Shown piece by piece: positions 1 to 8,858 of a stretch of DNA of 64,000 nucleotides (positions within the stretch are counted from its first letter, which is position 1; each line of letters begins with the position of its first letter). This stretch comes from CAYOHY01 sp964403885. GTDB taxonomy: Bacteria; Actinomycetota; Coriobacteriia; Anaerosomatales; PHET01. The stretch covers positions 1 to 64,000 of the forward strand of contig CAYOHY010000001.1 of assembly GCA_964403885.1 (NCBI GenBank), given 5' to 3'. A model generated the notes under the pieces. It did not search any database. It worked only from the letters and a program-made list of their open reading frames with translations, and was not told the origin of the DNA. The position numbers and the translations under genes were made by a program.

Positions 1-1
1 G

Positions 2-328
2 CTCTCTGCGCTCATCGGTGCGATCGCATCAGCCGGGCTGTCGCTGGGGATCGCTTTGCTCTACGGCGCGGCACGGAAGCAGCAGGGTTTTGGGATGGGG
101 GACGTCAAGCTTCTGGGCGCCATCGGCGTGTACCTGGGGCTCTACGGCATGATGGTGCTGTTCGTGGGAAGCGTGCTTGGGGCCGTGGTGGGCGTGATCG
201 CCATGCGGCGGTCCGGCAAGGGGATGTCGGCCAAGATTCCGTTTGGGCCATGGCTTGCTGTGGGCGCGCTGCTTGTCGCGGTATGGGGGCCTGCTGTCTG
301 GACGTGGTATCTGGCGCTTGCGCGCTAG
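2..328 (+). CDS. pilD: Prepilin peptidase (type IV leader peptidase), C-terminal part
   Basis: This is the 3' end of a gene that begins before the window. The protein is a membrane aspartyl protease (family A24) that removes the leader peptide of type IV prepilins at the cytoplasmic membrane and usually methylates the new N-terminus. The visible motif GMGDVKLL is the second active-site segment (GxGD, catalytic Asp). It is followed by glycine-rich hydrophobic helices and a KIPFGPWLAVG segment typical of the C-terminal end. The first catalytic Asp lies upstream, outside the window. The substrates are probably the pseudopilins encoded next to it. Confidence 0.9.
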   Translation, partial: LSALIGAIASAGLSLGIALLYGAARKQQGFGMGDVKLLGAIGVYLGLYGMMVLFVGSVLGAVVGVIAMRRSGKGMSAKIPFGPWLAVGALLVAVWGPAVWTWYLALAR

Positions 329-453
329 ATGTCAGACGGGTGATGAAAATCACAGAAACAGCTCCGCCGCGCTAAAGAGGACGTTGGGGGTGCCGATACT
401 TGATACGAGGAAGCACGCACACGCGTGCGCTACCGTTGCATGTGAGGTGCGCG

Positions 454-2094
454 ATGGTCGATCGGATGTATAGGCGTGACGACGGATTCTCGGTCACCGA
501 GGTCGTGGTCGCTGCCGCGATCCTCTTCTTCGTGCTGACGGCCCTGGTGGGTCTGATGGGCGTGTCGTCGCGCATGACGGTGGACGCCAAGGAGAAGAGT
601 ATTCTCACCAACGTCGTCGCTTCCTACATCGACGAGGTGCGTTCAACGCCGTGGGACCAGGTGCAGACGCCGACCGCTCCCATCCAGCGTGTGGTCAATG
701 GCGTGACCGTCACCATCACGATGAACGTGGAGACCAAGGCCACCCTGGGTGACGAGTACATCAAGTACTTGAGAATCGGCGCGGTCGCCATCCTCAATGG
801 CCAGACCCAGCGCTACGAGACGCGAGTCACCCTGCGCAACCCCAAGTTCAACCGAACGCTCTCAAACGACCCCGACGCCCCGATCATCGAGTTCGATGAC
901 GCGGTGGCCCCTCTGGACGACGAAGTGCTGTTCATCAGCGAGCGGCTCAAGGGTGGCGCGATCATCCTCAAGACCAAAGCCTATAGCCCCTCCGACAAGG
1001 TCAAAGAGGTCCGCTACGAGGTCGCCGGTCGAACCCTCACGCCGCAGCTGGGAGGCTCTCCGGCGATCTTCAGCCCCAACCCGACGGTCGTCACCTTGTG
1101 GGCGGATCCGACATGGGACACGCGCCAAGACGGCGTGATCGACGGGTTCCAGACCGTCACGGCGATCGTCACCGACGACAAGGGCCGCACCACGAGCGTG
1201 GCCCGACGCTTCATCATCGACAACATCGCGCCGCTCGCACCTCCCGGGGCGCCCACCATGACCGCGCTCACCAGCGCCAAGGTTCGCATGCAGTGGCCTG
1301 CTGCGCGCGACGGCGGACCGGACACTCTGCCCAACTACGCCAGCCGGTACCAGTACCAGATTCGTCGCGAACTCACGAGCGGCTCGCCCTCAAGCTGGAC
1401 TCTTGTTGCGAGCGACACGGTCGGCGCCGGCGCCACGTACGCGGATGCGGTCACCAACGCCGGTCCGCTCGCGCTCGACGTCTCGATGGACAGCGCGGCG
1501 TCGTCGTTCTACCTGCGCACGCTGCCGCCGTTCAGCCGGGTGTGGTGCAGCGTCCGTTCAGGCAGCCCGCACAACGAGCCCTCCAGTGCCACTGCGCGTG
1601 ACTGCGCGAGTCTCGTCGTGACGCGACCCGAGATCCTGTGCGAGAGCGGAACCTCGATCTACAAGAGCACCTGCCAGACCAAGATCACGGGCAACGGCTC
1701 TAAGGCCAAGGTCGACTACGTGGTGACCTTGTGGGTGCCCAAGCCCCAGTTCCCCGCGAACATGACCGGTGCGACCTACGAGGTCCAGTACCTGAACTCC
1801 GCGTCACCTTCGTCCGGATGGGTCACCCTTGGCGCCACCCAGGACGCGCCGAGCTACGCGCCCAAGGTCGACCAGACGGATTCAAGGGCGACCAAGATCA
1901 CGTTCGACAAGCAGTTCGCGGGCAGCTCCGGTTCCGCGCTGTACTTCAGGGTGCTCGTCGGCGGCATCAAGGCGACGGGCTATGGCGCTACGGGCGCCGT
2001 CGAGCCCACGCTGGCGACTAACGCTGCCGGCCTCTCGTCGACTGCAAACCAGGCTGCAGCCACCGCGCTCCAGTCCGACCCGTGGACGTACTGA
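454..2094 (+). CDS. Minor pilin with prepilin N-terminus and fibronectin-like ectodomain (PilV-like)
   Basis: Large (546 aa) pseudopilin. Near the N-terminus a class III prepilin signal is visible, G|FSVTEVVVAAAI, with cleavage after Gly, Glu at +5 and a hydrophobic helix, so the prepilin peptidase should process it. The ectodomain is far larger than in ordinary minor pilins. It contains a segment starting APPGAPTMTALTSAKVRMQW that resembles a fibronectin type III fold, plus a Cys-containing region near residues 405-420. The ATG at 454 has GAGGTG four bases upstream; an in-frame TTG at 400 and ATG at 466 are alternatives. The next pilin gene overlaps its stop by one base. A role in pilus tip assembly or adhesion is inferred. 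Confidence 0.8.
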   Translation: MVDRMYRRDDGFSVTEVVVAAAILFFVLTALVGLMGVSSRMTVDAKEKSILTNVVASYIDEVRSTPWDQVQTPTAPIQRVVNGVTVTITMNVETKATLGDEYIKYLRIGAVAILNGQTQRYETRVTLRNPKFNRTLSNDPDAPIIEFDDAVAPLDDEVLFISERLKGGAIILKTKAYSPSDKVKEVRYEVAGRTLTPQLGGSPAIFSPNPTVVTLWADPTWDTRQDGVIDGFQTVTAIVTDDKGRTTSVARRFIIDNIAPLAPPGAPTMTALTSAKVRMQWPAARDGGPDTLPNYASRYQYQIRRELTSGSPSSWTLVASDTVGAGATYADAVTNAGPLALDVSMDSAASSFYLRTLPPFSRVWCSVRSGSPHNEPSSATARDCASLVVTRPEILCESGTSIYKSTCQTKITGNGSKAKVDYVVTLWVPKPQFPANMTGATYEVQYLNSASPSSGWVTLGATQDAPSYAPKVDQTDSRATKITFDKQFAGSSGSALYFRVLVGGIKATGYGATGAVEPTLATNAAGLSSTANQAAATALQSDPWTY

Positions 2095-2645
2095 TGGATC
2101 GCCTAAGAGATGACAGCGGGATCAGCCTCGCCGAGATGCTTGTCGTCCTCGTGCTGATGGGCTTCGTTCTCGGAGTTGCGTATATGGGGCTCTCGTTCGG
2201 CTACAGCGCGCAGAGCGTCGCCGAGCGGCAGTCGCAGTTCGCCCGCAGTGTCACCGCGCCGCTCGCCCAGATGGATGCGGCGTTCGCGCAGAGCACCGCA
2301 CCCACGGCCGGCGCATCGATCGAGGCGTACAACGTCACGCTCGAGTTCCCGTCGCTCTACAAGCCCGGGACCACGCTGCAGCAGCAGTACACCGCGAACA
2401 CGGACGGTACGCTGGTCTTGCGTGTCTATCAGGGCTCCGGATCGGCACGCACGCTGGTTCGCACGGAGGTCCTGTCCACCGTGAACGCCAACCGCGCCAA
2501 GGGCAAGCCGCTCTTCACGTACTACAACGGTTCGCTCGTGGCGACGCAGCTCGCAACCGCAGACAGCGTCAAGGTCGAGATGGTCAGCTCGGTCGATGGG
2601 CAGTACTTCACCGATTCGCGCACCACATACTTCAGGAACAGGTAG
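2094..2645 (+). CDS. Prepilin-type minor pilin (PilW-like)
   Basis: Protein of 183 aa with a classic prepilin start: a short basic leader, then G|ISLAEMLVVLVLMGFVLG, with Gly at -1 and Glu at +5. The rest is a small globular ectodomain without recognisable catalytic motifs. The ATG overlaps the upstream stop in TGATG, so translation is likely coupled; an in-frame GTG at 2082 is less likely. Its position between a PilV-like and a PilX-like gene suggests a priming minor pilin of a type IV pilus; the family label rests on context and the N-terminal signature. Confidence 0.8.
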   Translation: MDRLRDDSGISLAEMLVVLVLMGFVLGVAYMGLSFGYSAQSVAERQSQFARSVTAPLAQMDAAFAQSTAPTAGASIEAYNVTLEFPSLYKPGTTLQQQYTANTDGTLVLRVYQGSGSARTLVRTEVLSTVNANRAKGKPLFTYYNGSLVATQLATADSVKVEMVSSVDGQYFTDSRTTYFRNR

Positions 2646-2653
2646 GAAGGCCG

Positions 2654-4024
2654 GTGGCCGCAGTGGCACAGAGGCGCAAGTCAGACGACGGATTCGCTCT
2701 CATGATCGTCATGGGGGTCATCGCGATCGTCACCGTTGTCGCCCTGAGCGGATTCGTCCTCGCGCAGCAGACCCTGAACGAGTCGGTGGTCAACGGCGAG
2801 CAGAGCAGAGCGTTTCAGGCCGCCAGCACCGGTCTCGAGCAGGAACTCCCGTTCTTCGACCCGGATCACCTGAACAGGTGGCAGGGCGGCAAGAAGGTGA
2901 CGCTCGATACCGGTGACAGCTACACGGTCTGGGTCGATGACCTTGGCGGCGGCATCTACGAGATGCGTTCGAACGGGGTATCGCAGGGCTCAGGCGACAC
3001 CGTTCTCACGCGGTTCCAGTATCTCAACCTGTGGGACATGAACATCTCTGGCGGCGGCTCGACCGTCGGTGTGAAGAACAGCTTCAACGGTAGCTCGTGG
3101 ATCTACGGCTCGCTCTACGTCAACGGCAACGTGGACTGGGGTGCGAACGGTCGACTGTACGGCGGCCCCGTCTTCCTCAAGGACGGCACGTGGACCGCGA
3201 GCGGTAACGGCCAGGTGGGCGCATCCGGCGCGACGGTCGATGCGTATGGGCCCGTTCCGTCCGGCGGCAAGTACTACACCACCCAGAAGGGGTCGGCGCC
3301 TGACCTCGAGTTGCCCACGCTGTCTGACGCCAACGTGGCCTCGTATCTGAAGATGGCGCAGCAGACTGCGACTCGGCTCCCCAAGGGAACCGCGTCTGCG
3401 CACCCTAACGCGGATGCCGCCTACTACACCGTCTGGAACGGTGACTCGACCATCGGTACATCGAGCTTCGGTGACTGGGTCGATGGGGACGGAACCCCGG
3501 CGACCGCCGTGGCGTTCGACTCGGCGACCGGCACGCTCTACCTCAAAGATGACGCAGTGATCTACTGCACGGGGCAGGTCAGCTTTACCTCTGCGGTCAG
3601 GCAGTACAGCGGCCGTGGCATCATCGTCGCCAAGGGATCGACCGTCTCGGGTCGTTTGCGCGGCTTCAACATCGACGGAAGCATCAGGCCCGCGAACGGC
3701 CTCACCGAGGTCATCGGAGTCCCCGGCGATCAGAAGACGGTCCCCGTCATGGACGGCGGCAACTGTCTGGGCCTGCTCAGCCAGGGAGACATCGAAGTGA
3801 CCGCTAAGAGCGACTGGCTCGTAGCGGCGATCTTCATCAACGGAGCCATCCACGCCACCAACTCGTCGCACCTCGACTTCCGAGGCTCGGTCATCTGCGA
3901 TTCGATCAACTTCGAGTCGACCAACGTCATCCTCGCCACTCAGCCGGGTCTCTACAAGAGCCTGCCAAAGGGCATGCCTGAGTTGAGTGGTTTTGTGGCA
4001 AGAAGTGACTGGGTGCACAGATAG
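2654..4024 (+). CDS. PilX-like pilus assembly protein with long ectodomain
   Basis: Protein of 456 aa. The N-terminus, DDGFALMIVMGVIAIVTVVA, is a hydrophobic pilin-like helix, but the residue at +5 is not Glu (GFALMIV). This matches the PilX N-terminal family and GspK-like proteins, which lack Glu5. The region after the helix (QSRAFQAASTGLEQEL) has the Ala-rich continuation usual for PilX. The remaining ~380 residues are Gly/Ser/Asn-rich with repeated short beta-like segments (WIYGSLYVNGNV), perhaps a beta-helix. AGGAAGG at 2644-2650 lies just before the GTG at 2654; a GTG at 2663 is possible. It belongs to the minor pilin operon. Confidence 0.75.
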   Translation: MAAVAQRRKSDDGFALMIVMGVIAIVTVVALSGFVLAQQTLNESVVNGEQSRAFQAASTGLEQELPFFDPDHLNRWQGGKKVTLDTGDSYTVWVDDLGGGIYEMRSNGVSQGSGDTVLTRFQYLNLWDMNISGGGSTVGVKNSFNGSSWIYGSLYVNGNVDWGANGRLYGGPVFLKDGTWTASGNGQVGASGATVDAYGPVPSGGKYYTTQKGSAPDLELPTLSDANVASYLKMAQQTATRLPKGTASAHPNADAAYYTVWNGDSTIGTSSFGDWVDGDGTPATAVAFDSATGTLYLKDDAVIYCTGQVSFTSAVRQYSGRGIIVAKGSTVSGRLRGFNIDGSIRPANGLTEVIGVPGDQKTVPVMDGGNCLGLLSQGDIEVTAKSDWLVAAIFINGAIHATNSSHLDFRGSVICDSINFESTNVILATQPGLYKSLPKGMPELSGFVARSDWVHR

Positions 4025-4128
4025 GCGTTAGACTGGTTGACAGTGGGCGTTGTGATATCATCGCCCAAGGACCATCGCAGCAGCACTAGACGAAGCATAT
4101 TCTGTAGCAGTGATTGAGGGAGGAAGCG

Positions 4129-5247
4129 TTGGCTCCTGTCGGGTTCGGCTCCCCACAGCCCCCGATCGGTCTTGATATTGGGACCGATTACGTACGGGCT
4201 GCGCTCGTACGACCTTCCAGTGGCGGCTTCACGCTCGCCGGGTACGGTCGTGCATCCATGCCGTTTGGCGCCGTGGTCGAAGGCGAGATCGTCGACCCCG
4301 AGGCCGTGGGCTCGGCGATCGCCGGCCTGTGGAAGCAGGCGGGCTTCCGCTCCAAGGAAGTCGCCATCGGTGTGGCAAACCAGAAGGTGGTCGTCCGACT
4401 CATCGACCTTCCGTTCATGGAGAAGGCAGAGCTCGCCGGCGCCATTCAGTACCAGGCCCAAGACTACATCCCGATCCCCGTGGAGGAGGCTATCCTCAGC
4501 TACGAGGTGATCGGTGACTACATGACCCCGGCCGACGAGCACATGATGGAAGTGCTTCTCGTCGCGGCGTCGCGGGACATGATCAATGCGGCAGTCCAGA
4601 CCGTCGAGGCGGCTGGCCTCAGGCTTGAGCGCATCGACCTGACCGCATTCGCGCTCGTTCGCGCGCTCCTCGGAGTCGACGCACAGGTGCTTCCCGATGA
4701 GGACGCCGGGGGAGCGACGGGCCTCATCCACATCACCTCGGGTCTCACGAACATCGCGGTGGTCGAAGGCGGCGTGCCCCGATTCACGCGTGTCTCGGCC
4801 CTGGGCGGCAAGCAGTTCACTCAGGCCATCGCCAACGTGATGAACCTCACTTACGACGAAGCCGAGAGCATCAAGATCCAGGCGGGCCTGCCCAGCCTCG
4901 ATGGATTGCTCACGCCGGCCCCCGGGCTGGATCAGGAGGCGGCGCAGATCGCGCAGCAGGCCCTCGAGCGCGAGACGAACCGGTTCATCGCCGAGGTCCG
5001 GCGCTCGCTTGACTACTATCTGACCCAAGCGACGCAGGTGCGCACGATCAAGCGTATCGTGCTCACGGGTAGTGCCTCGATGCTGCGCAACCTGCCAAAC
5101 TACCTCGAGAAGGGTCTCCAGACCCCCATCGTGCTCGGTGATCCGTTGGCACGCATCAATCTCGCGCCGTCGGCGGAACAGCTGGCACTTGAGGACCGGA
5201 TGGGTTGTGCCCCGGCCGTGGGATTGGCCCTGGGGGGTGTCGGATAG
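4129..5247 (+). CDS. pilM: Type IV pilus assembly protein PilM
   Basis: Actin-like ATPase-fold protein of 372 aa that sits on the cytoplasmic face and binds the N-terminal tail of PilN. The phosphate-1 motif GLDIGTDYVRAA (near residues 14-25) and the late motif IVLTGSASMLRNL are characteristic. The start is TTG at 4129, chosen because GGGAGGA (4118-4124) lies four bases upstream; the in-frame TTG at 4114 has no such site. A 104-base gap separates it from the pilin genes, so it may open a second transcription unit. pilN follows directly after the stop. Confidence 0.9.
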   Translation: MAPVGFGSPQPPIGLDIGTDYVRAALVRPSSGGFTLAGYGRASMPFGAVVEGEIVDPEAVGSAIAGLWKQAGFRSKEVAIGVANQKVVVRLIDLPFMEKAELAGAIQYQAQDYIPIPVEEAILSYEVIGDYMTPADEHMMEVLLVAASRDMINAAVQTVEAAGLRLERIDLTAFALVRALLGVDAQVLPDEDAGGATGLIHITSGLTNIAVVEGGVPRFTRVSALGGKQFTQAIANVMNLTYDEAESIKIQAGLPSLDGLLTPAPGLDQEAAQIAQQALERETNRFIAEVRRSLDYYLTQATQVRTIKRIVLTGSASMLRNLPNYLEKGLQTPIVLGDPLARINLAPSAEQLALEDRMGCAPAVGLALGGVG

Positions 5248-5877
5248 ATGATCAGGATCAACCTCCTTCCTCCCGAGATAATCGAGCGCAGGAAGTACGA
5301 CCGCTTCTATCCGTATGTCATCGTCGCAACGGTGGTGCTCGTCGCGGTCATCGCGGGCATCTGGCTCGTGATGCAGCTGCTCATCAGCCAGCAGAACGAC
5401 GTTCTTCAGCAGACCAAGGAGGCCACCGCCCAGCTCACCGCACAGGCGGAGTCCTACGCGATCTTCGAGCGCAAGGAGCAAGAGCTCAAGGCGCGCGAGT
5501 TGACCGCACAGACGGCGCTCGCCGGTCGAGTCGATATGGGGCGTCTCGCTGAAGACATCTCGTTGGTCTTGCCGGACGAGGTGTGGACGCGCAAGGTGGT
5601 CTGCTCCCAGGAGACAGGCGTGTCGCTCGACGGCTACACGCCCATGGGCAAGTCGACGGGCGTCAAGGAGAACTACAAGTCGATCGCCGGCCTGCTCGTG
5701 AGGCTGGGATTCGTGGAGGACCTGAGCGACATCTGGCTGAACAAGGCGCAGAGGGTCCAGCTTCAGGCCAGCAACTTTCAGCCTGACACCGTCAGCGCTG
5801 ATGCCAGCGCGACCGTGTTGGAGTACAACGTGACCGCCAAGATCAACGGTGGGGCCTCGGCCTCGCAAGGGCAGTAG
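5248..5877 (+). CDS. pilN: Type IV pilus inner-membrane protein PilN
   Basis: Bitopic membrane protein of 209 aa. It begins MIRINLLPPE, the conserved PilN peptide that docks into PilM. A transmembrane helix follows at about residues 23-47, then a coiled-coil-like stretch (QQTKEATAQLTAQAE) and a small ferredoxin-like extracytoplasmic domain. The ATG is adjacent to the pilM stop, so the two are probably translationally coupled. PilN pairs with PilO to form the alignment subcomplex of the pilus motor. Confidence 0.9.
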   Translation: MIRINLLPPEIIERRKYDRFYPYVIVATVVLVAVIAGIWLVMQLLISQQNDVLQQTKEATAQLTAQAESYAIFERKEQELKARELTAQTALAGRVDMGRLAEDISLVLPDEVWTRKVVCSQETGVSLDGYTPMGKSTGVKENYKSIAGLLVRLGFVEDLSDIWLNKAQRVQLQASNFQPDTVSADASATVLEYNVTAKINGGASASQGQ

Positions 5878-5885
5878 GTGACACG

Positions 5886-6515
5886 ATGAATCTCTCTCCC
5901 AGGGACAGGCTCATCGCGTTCTCGGCCGCAGCAGTCCTCATCGTTATCGTTCTTATCGTCGTGCTCGTGGTTCCGCAGTTCGGCAAGTTGGGCGAGCTGT
6001 CATCGCAGATCGCCACGGCGGAGCAGGAGTCCGATGCGGCGCGCACACTGCTCGACCAGAGGCGACAGGTCAAAGACAACGCCGCGATCACCGATCAGAC
6101 GCTTATCGAGTTGGCGAACGCGGTTCCGGAGAACCCTGAGCTGCCGTCGTTGATCATCGAGATCCAGGACACGGCGTACGCCTCCGGGGTTCTTGTCAGG
6201 TCGGTCACGCCCAACGCGCCGGTTCAGGCGTCTGCGACGGCCGCCATTCAGATGCCGATGGAGCTCCAGGTGGCAGGCACGTGGGCGGACACCGTCGACT
6301 TCCTGCAGCAGCTGCAGAAGCTGACTCGTCAGGTGCGGATCGTCGACTTCACCTCCGAGACGATGAACCTCACTGATGCCTCGGCGCTTGAGATCAAGAC
6401 GCCTCCGTACTACCCGGTGGCAACGACCATCAGGCTCGAGACGTACGTCATTCCCGCAGCTTCCGCAACCGGTTCATCGACCGCCGCGCCGGCCGCCCCG
6501 GCGCCGGCGCAGTAG
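5886..6515 (+). CDS. pilO: Type IV pilus inner-membrane protein PilO
   Basis: Protein of 209 aa with a short cytoplasmic tail, one transmembrane helix (about residues 9-33), a coiled coil (GKLGELSSQIATAEQE) and a globular domain. This is the PilO architecture that heterodimerises with PilN. The C-terminal ~20 residues are Ala/Pro-rich and probably disordered. It lies eight bases after pilN and is followed by the PilP-like gene, giving the usual MNOP order. Confidence 0.88.
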   Translation: MNLSPRDRLIAFSAAAVLIVIVLIVVLVVPQFGKLGELSSQIATAEQESDAARTLLDQRRQVKDNAAITDQTLIELANAVPENPELPSLIIEIQDTAYASGVLVRSVTPNAPVQASATAAIQMPMELQVAGTWADTVDFLQQLQKLTRQVRIVDFTSETMNLTDASALEIKTPPYYPVATTIRLETYVIPAASATGSSTAAPAAPAPAQ

Positions 6516-6529
6516 AGAGGGGACGGATC

Positions 6530-7132
6530 GTGGTCGATTCTTTCAACACGCCGGACCCCGCGCTTGAAGCACCGGCACCTGAGCCCAAGAAGGGGCTCGC
6601 GGGGTTCTTCGCGAGCACCACGGGCAAGCTGGTCATCGGCGGCGTCGCGCTGATCTTGATCGGCGGCGCCATCGCAGCGATTCTGTTCTTCTTCGTGTTC
6701 GGGCAGGACACGTCGTCCTCGGACAACGGTGTGGTCGTTCCGCCGGTCACGACGTCGACCGCCGGACAGAGCCAAGAGACGAGCCCCACCGAGCGACCCG
6801 CAGAGCCGTGGGCGGACACGTTCGCCTTCCGCAACATCTTCCAGCCAACGGTCAAGGTGTCCATGTCGGTCGACGCGTCGTCCACCGGATCGAGCGGATC
6901 ATCGAGCACCGTGGACGTTCCCGCCGATACCCTGTTCCTCGTGAGTGTCTCGACGCAGGACGGCAAGGACGTTGCCGAGCTGGTCTGGAACGGAACCACG
7001 TACGTGCTCGCTGAGGGCGATACCATCCCGGATACCCCGTGGAAGGTTCTGAGCATCTCAGGGGACACCGTGGTCATGCTGTTCGGTGACAGCCGCGTGA
7101 CGCTGACGGTCGGTCAGGGCATCGCCAAGTAG
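6530..7132 (+). CDS. PilP/GspC-like pilus accessory protein
   Basis: Protein of 200 aa. A cytoplasmic Pro/Glu-rich start is followed by one transmembrane helix (about 34-58), a disordered Ser/Thr-rich linker, the short motif FAFRNIFQPTV reminiscent of the segment before GspC/PilP homology regions, and a C-terminal beta domain (WNGTTYVLAEGDTIPDTPWKV). The GTG at 6530 has AGAGGGGA upstream. It occupies the pilP position after pilO. In diderm bacteria PilP contacts the secretin PilQ; no pilQ follows here, so the partner is unknown. The assignment is by position and fold-like pattern. Confidence 0.6.
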   Translation: MVDSFNTPDPALEAPAPEPKKGLAGFFASTTGKLVIGGVALILIGGAIAAILFFFVFGQDTSSSDNGVVVPPVTTSTAGQSQETSPTERPAEPWADTFAFRNIFQPTVKVSMSVDASSTGSSGSSSTVDVPADTLFLVSVSTQDGKDVAELVWNGTTYVLAEGDTIPDTPWKVLSISGDTVVMLFGDSRVTLTVGQGIAK

Positions 7133-7151
7133 GCTCGTTGTGACCCGGCTC

Positions 7152-7160
7152 TGCTAGAAT
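7152..7160 (+). promoter_or_regulatory. Extended -10 promoter for the aro operon
   Basis: TGCTAGAAT is a TGn-extended -10 element. The next region carries GGAAAGG (7182-7188) before the aroC ATG at 7198. No convincing -35 is seen, as is common for extended -10 promoters. The same nine bases precede murE (49063-49071). Confidence 0.4.
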
Positions 7161-7197
7161 CTGCGCACGCTTCGCACCTGCGGAAAGGGTCTCGAGC

Positions 7198-8346
7198 ATG
7201 CGCTACACCACCGCCGGGGAATCACATGGTCGGGCGCTGACGGCGATCGTCAGCCACGTCCCTGCCGGCATCACCATCGATATCGCTTCGATCGACGCCG
7301 ACTTGGCTCGCCGTCAGAGCGGCTACGGCCGAGGCGGCCGGCAACGCATCGAGACCGACCGAGTCACCATCTTGTCCGGGGTGCGTTTTGCCAAGTCGAT
7401 AGGGAGTCCTATCGCGCTGGCGGTCGCGAATCGTGACTGGGACAACTGGCTCGAGATCATGGCCGTCTCAGGGGACAAGCCCGAGGGCATCCGCGAGACG
7501 CATCCACGCCCGGGGCACGCCGATCTGAGCGGCGTCCTCAAGATCGACTCGGATGACACGCGCGACATCCTTGAGCGCGCGAGCGCGCGAGAGACCGCCG
7601 CCAGGGTCGCCGCGGGCGGTGTCGCCAAGGCACTGCTTCGCGACCTGGGCGTCGAGGTGGGCTCGTACGTCGAGTCCATCGGAGGGGTGCTCGCGGCTCC
7701 TATCGACGCCGGTACCGTCGATGCCGCCGCCGTTGAGGCAAGCGACGTACGGTGCCCTGACCCGGCGGCGAGCGAGCGTATGCGACGCGCGATCGACCAA
7801 GCGCGCGCCGACGGTGAGTCGCTCGGTGGAACGTTCGTGGTCTATGCGCGAGGCGTGGTTCCGGGTCTTGGGACGTACGCTGAGCCCGACCGGCGGCTGG
7901 ACAGCGCCTTGGTGTCGGCGATGGTGTCGATACCAGCCATCAAGGGTGTCGAGATCGGTGATGGTTTTGCGGCCGCGGCCGGTGTGGGCAGCCAGGCCCA
8001 TGACGCGATCTTCCACGACGCGGACCGAGGCATCTATCGCACCACGAATCACGCTGGCGGGCTCGAGGGCGGCATGTCCAACGGCGAGACGGTCGTGGTC
8101 CGTGCGGCCATGAAGCCGATCCCCACGCTGATGCGACCGCTTCCCAGCATTCATCTCGACACCATGGAGGCCGTCGACGCGAGCAAGGAGCGCAGCGACG
8201 TCTGCGCCGTGCCTGCTGCTGCGGTGGTGGGTGAGGCCGAGGTCGCCTTCGCTCTGGCCGCCGCCTACATGGACAAGTTCGGTGGCGACTGCGTGCCGGA
8301 CATGCTCGACGCGATCGCTCGATATCGTGAGCGGATCTCCCGGTGA
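7198..8346 (+). CDS. aroC: Chorismate synthase
   Basis: Enzyme of 382 aa, catalysing the last shikimate-pathway step: EPSP to chorismate, using reduced FMN as cofactor. Diagnostic motifs are GESHG near the N-terminus, RRQSGYGRGGRQRIETDRV (around residues 41-59) and the C-terminal signature around KPIPTLMRPLPSIHLDT. Length is normal for the family. It is the first gene of aroC-aroK-aroB-aroQ, preceded by an extended -10 element, and its stop overlaps the aroK GTG. Confidence 0.97.
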   Translation: MRYTTAGESHGRALTAIVSHVPAGITIDIASIDADLARRQSGYGRGGRQRIETDRVTILSGVRFAKSIGSPIALAVANRDWDNWLEIMAVSGDKPEGIRETHPRPGHADLSGVLKIDSDDTRDILERASARETAARVAAGGVAKALLRDLGVEVGSYVESIGGVLAAPIDAGTVDAAAVEASDVRCPDPAASERMRRAIDQARADGESLGGTFVVYARGVVPGLGTYAEPDRRLDSALVSAMVSIPAIKGVEIGDGFAAAAGVGSQAHDAIFHDADRGIYRTTNHAGGLEGGMSNGETVVVRAAMKPIPTLMRPLPSIHLDTMEAVDASKERSDVCAVPAAAVVGEAEVAFALAAAYMDKFGGDCVPDMLDAIARYRERISR

Positions 8347-8858
8347 CCAGGCACATCTTCCTCGTTGGATTCATGGGTGCAGGCAAGTCGACGGTCGGAC
8401 GGGTCGTCGCGCAGCGTCTCGCGCGCCCGTTCGTCGACCTGGATGAACGCATCGAGGCTGTCGCGGGACGTACGATCCGCGAGATATTCGAGACCGACGG
8501 CGAGGAGGCGTTTCGCGCACTGGAGACCGCCGCGCTTGAGGCGCTGAGCGGGGAGGCGCCGAGCGTGGTCGCCTGTGGCGGGGGAGTGGTGATTCGTCCC
8601 GAGAACCGCGCCGTTCTCAAACGTGACGGCGTCACGGTGTACCTGCAGGTCACCGCGGGTGAGGCGATCGCACGCGTTGGGGACACGGGTACACGGCCCC
8701 TGCTCTCCGGCCCCGGGGCATCACTTGCCGCGACGACGCTGCTGGCCGCTCGGGAGTCGCTCTATCGTACGGCGGCGGACGTGACCATCGATACGGTCAG
8801 CCGTGACGCCGACGAGGTTGCCGACATGATCATCGATTCGATCGGAGCCGTTGGATGA
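8343..8858 (+). CDS. aroK: Shikimate kinase
   Basis: Kinase of 171 aa that phosphorylates shikimate with ATP. The Walker A motif GFMGAGKST lies at residues 9-17, the shikimate-binding DLDERIE follows in the 30s, then the core REIFETDGEEAFR, the GGG turn (CGGGVV) and the lid Arg in TRPLL. The GTG start sits in GTGA, overlapping the aroC stop by four bases, so expression is coupled. Confidence 0.95.
   Translation: MTRHIFLVGFMGAGKSTVGRVVAQRLARPFVDLDERIEAVAGRTIREIFETDGEEAFRALETAALEALSGEAPSVVACGGGVVIRPENRAVLKRDGVTVYLQVTAGEAIARVGDTGTRPLLSGPGASLAATTLLAARESLYRTAADVTIDTVSRDADEVADMIIDSIGAVG

Noticed and set aside
4037..4061. TTGACA followed by TATCAT before pilM
   Set aside because: The hexamers are only 13 bases apart, too close for a sigma-70 promoter, and no -10 is found at proper spacing.
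3952..5868. A 638-codon open frame on the - strand
   Set aside because: It lies antisense to pilM, pilN and adjoining genes, has no recognisable domain, and is the expected mirror frame of GC-rich coding sequence.
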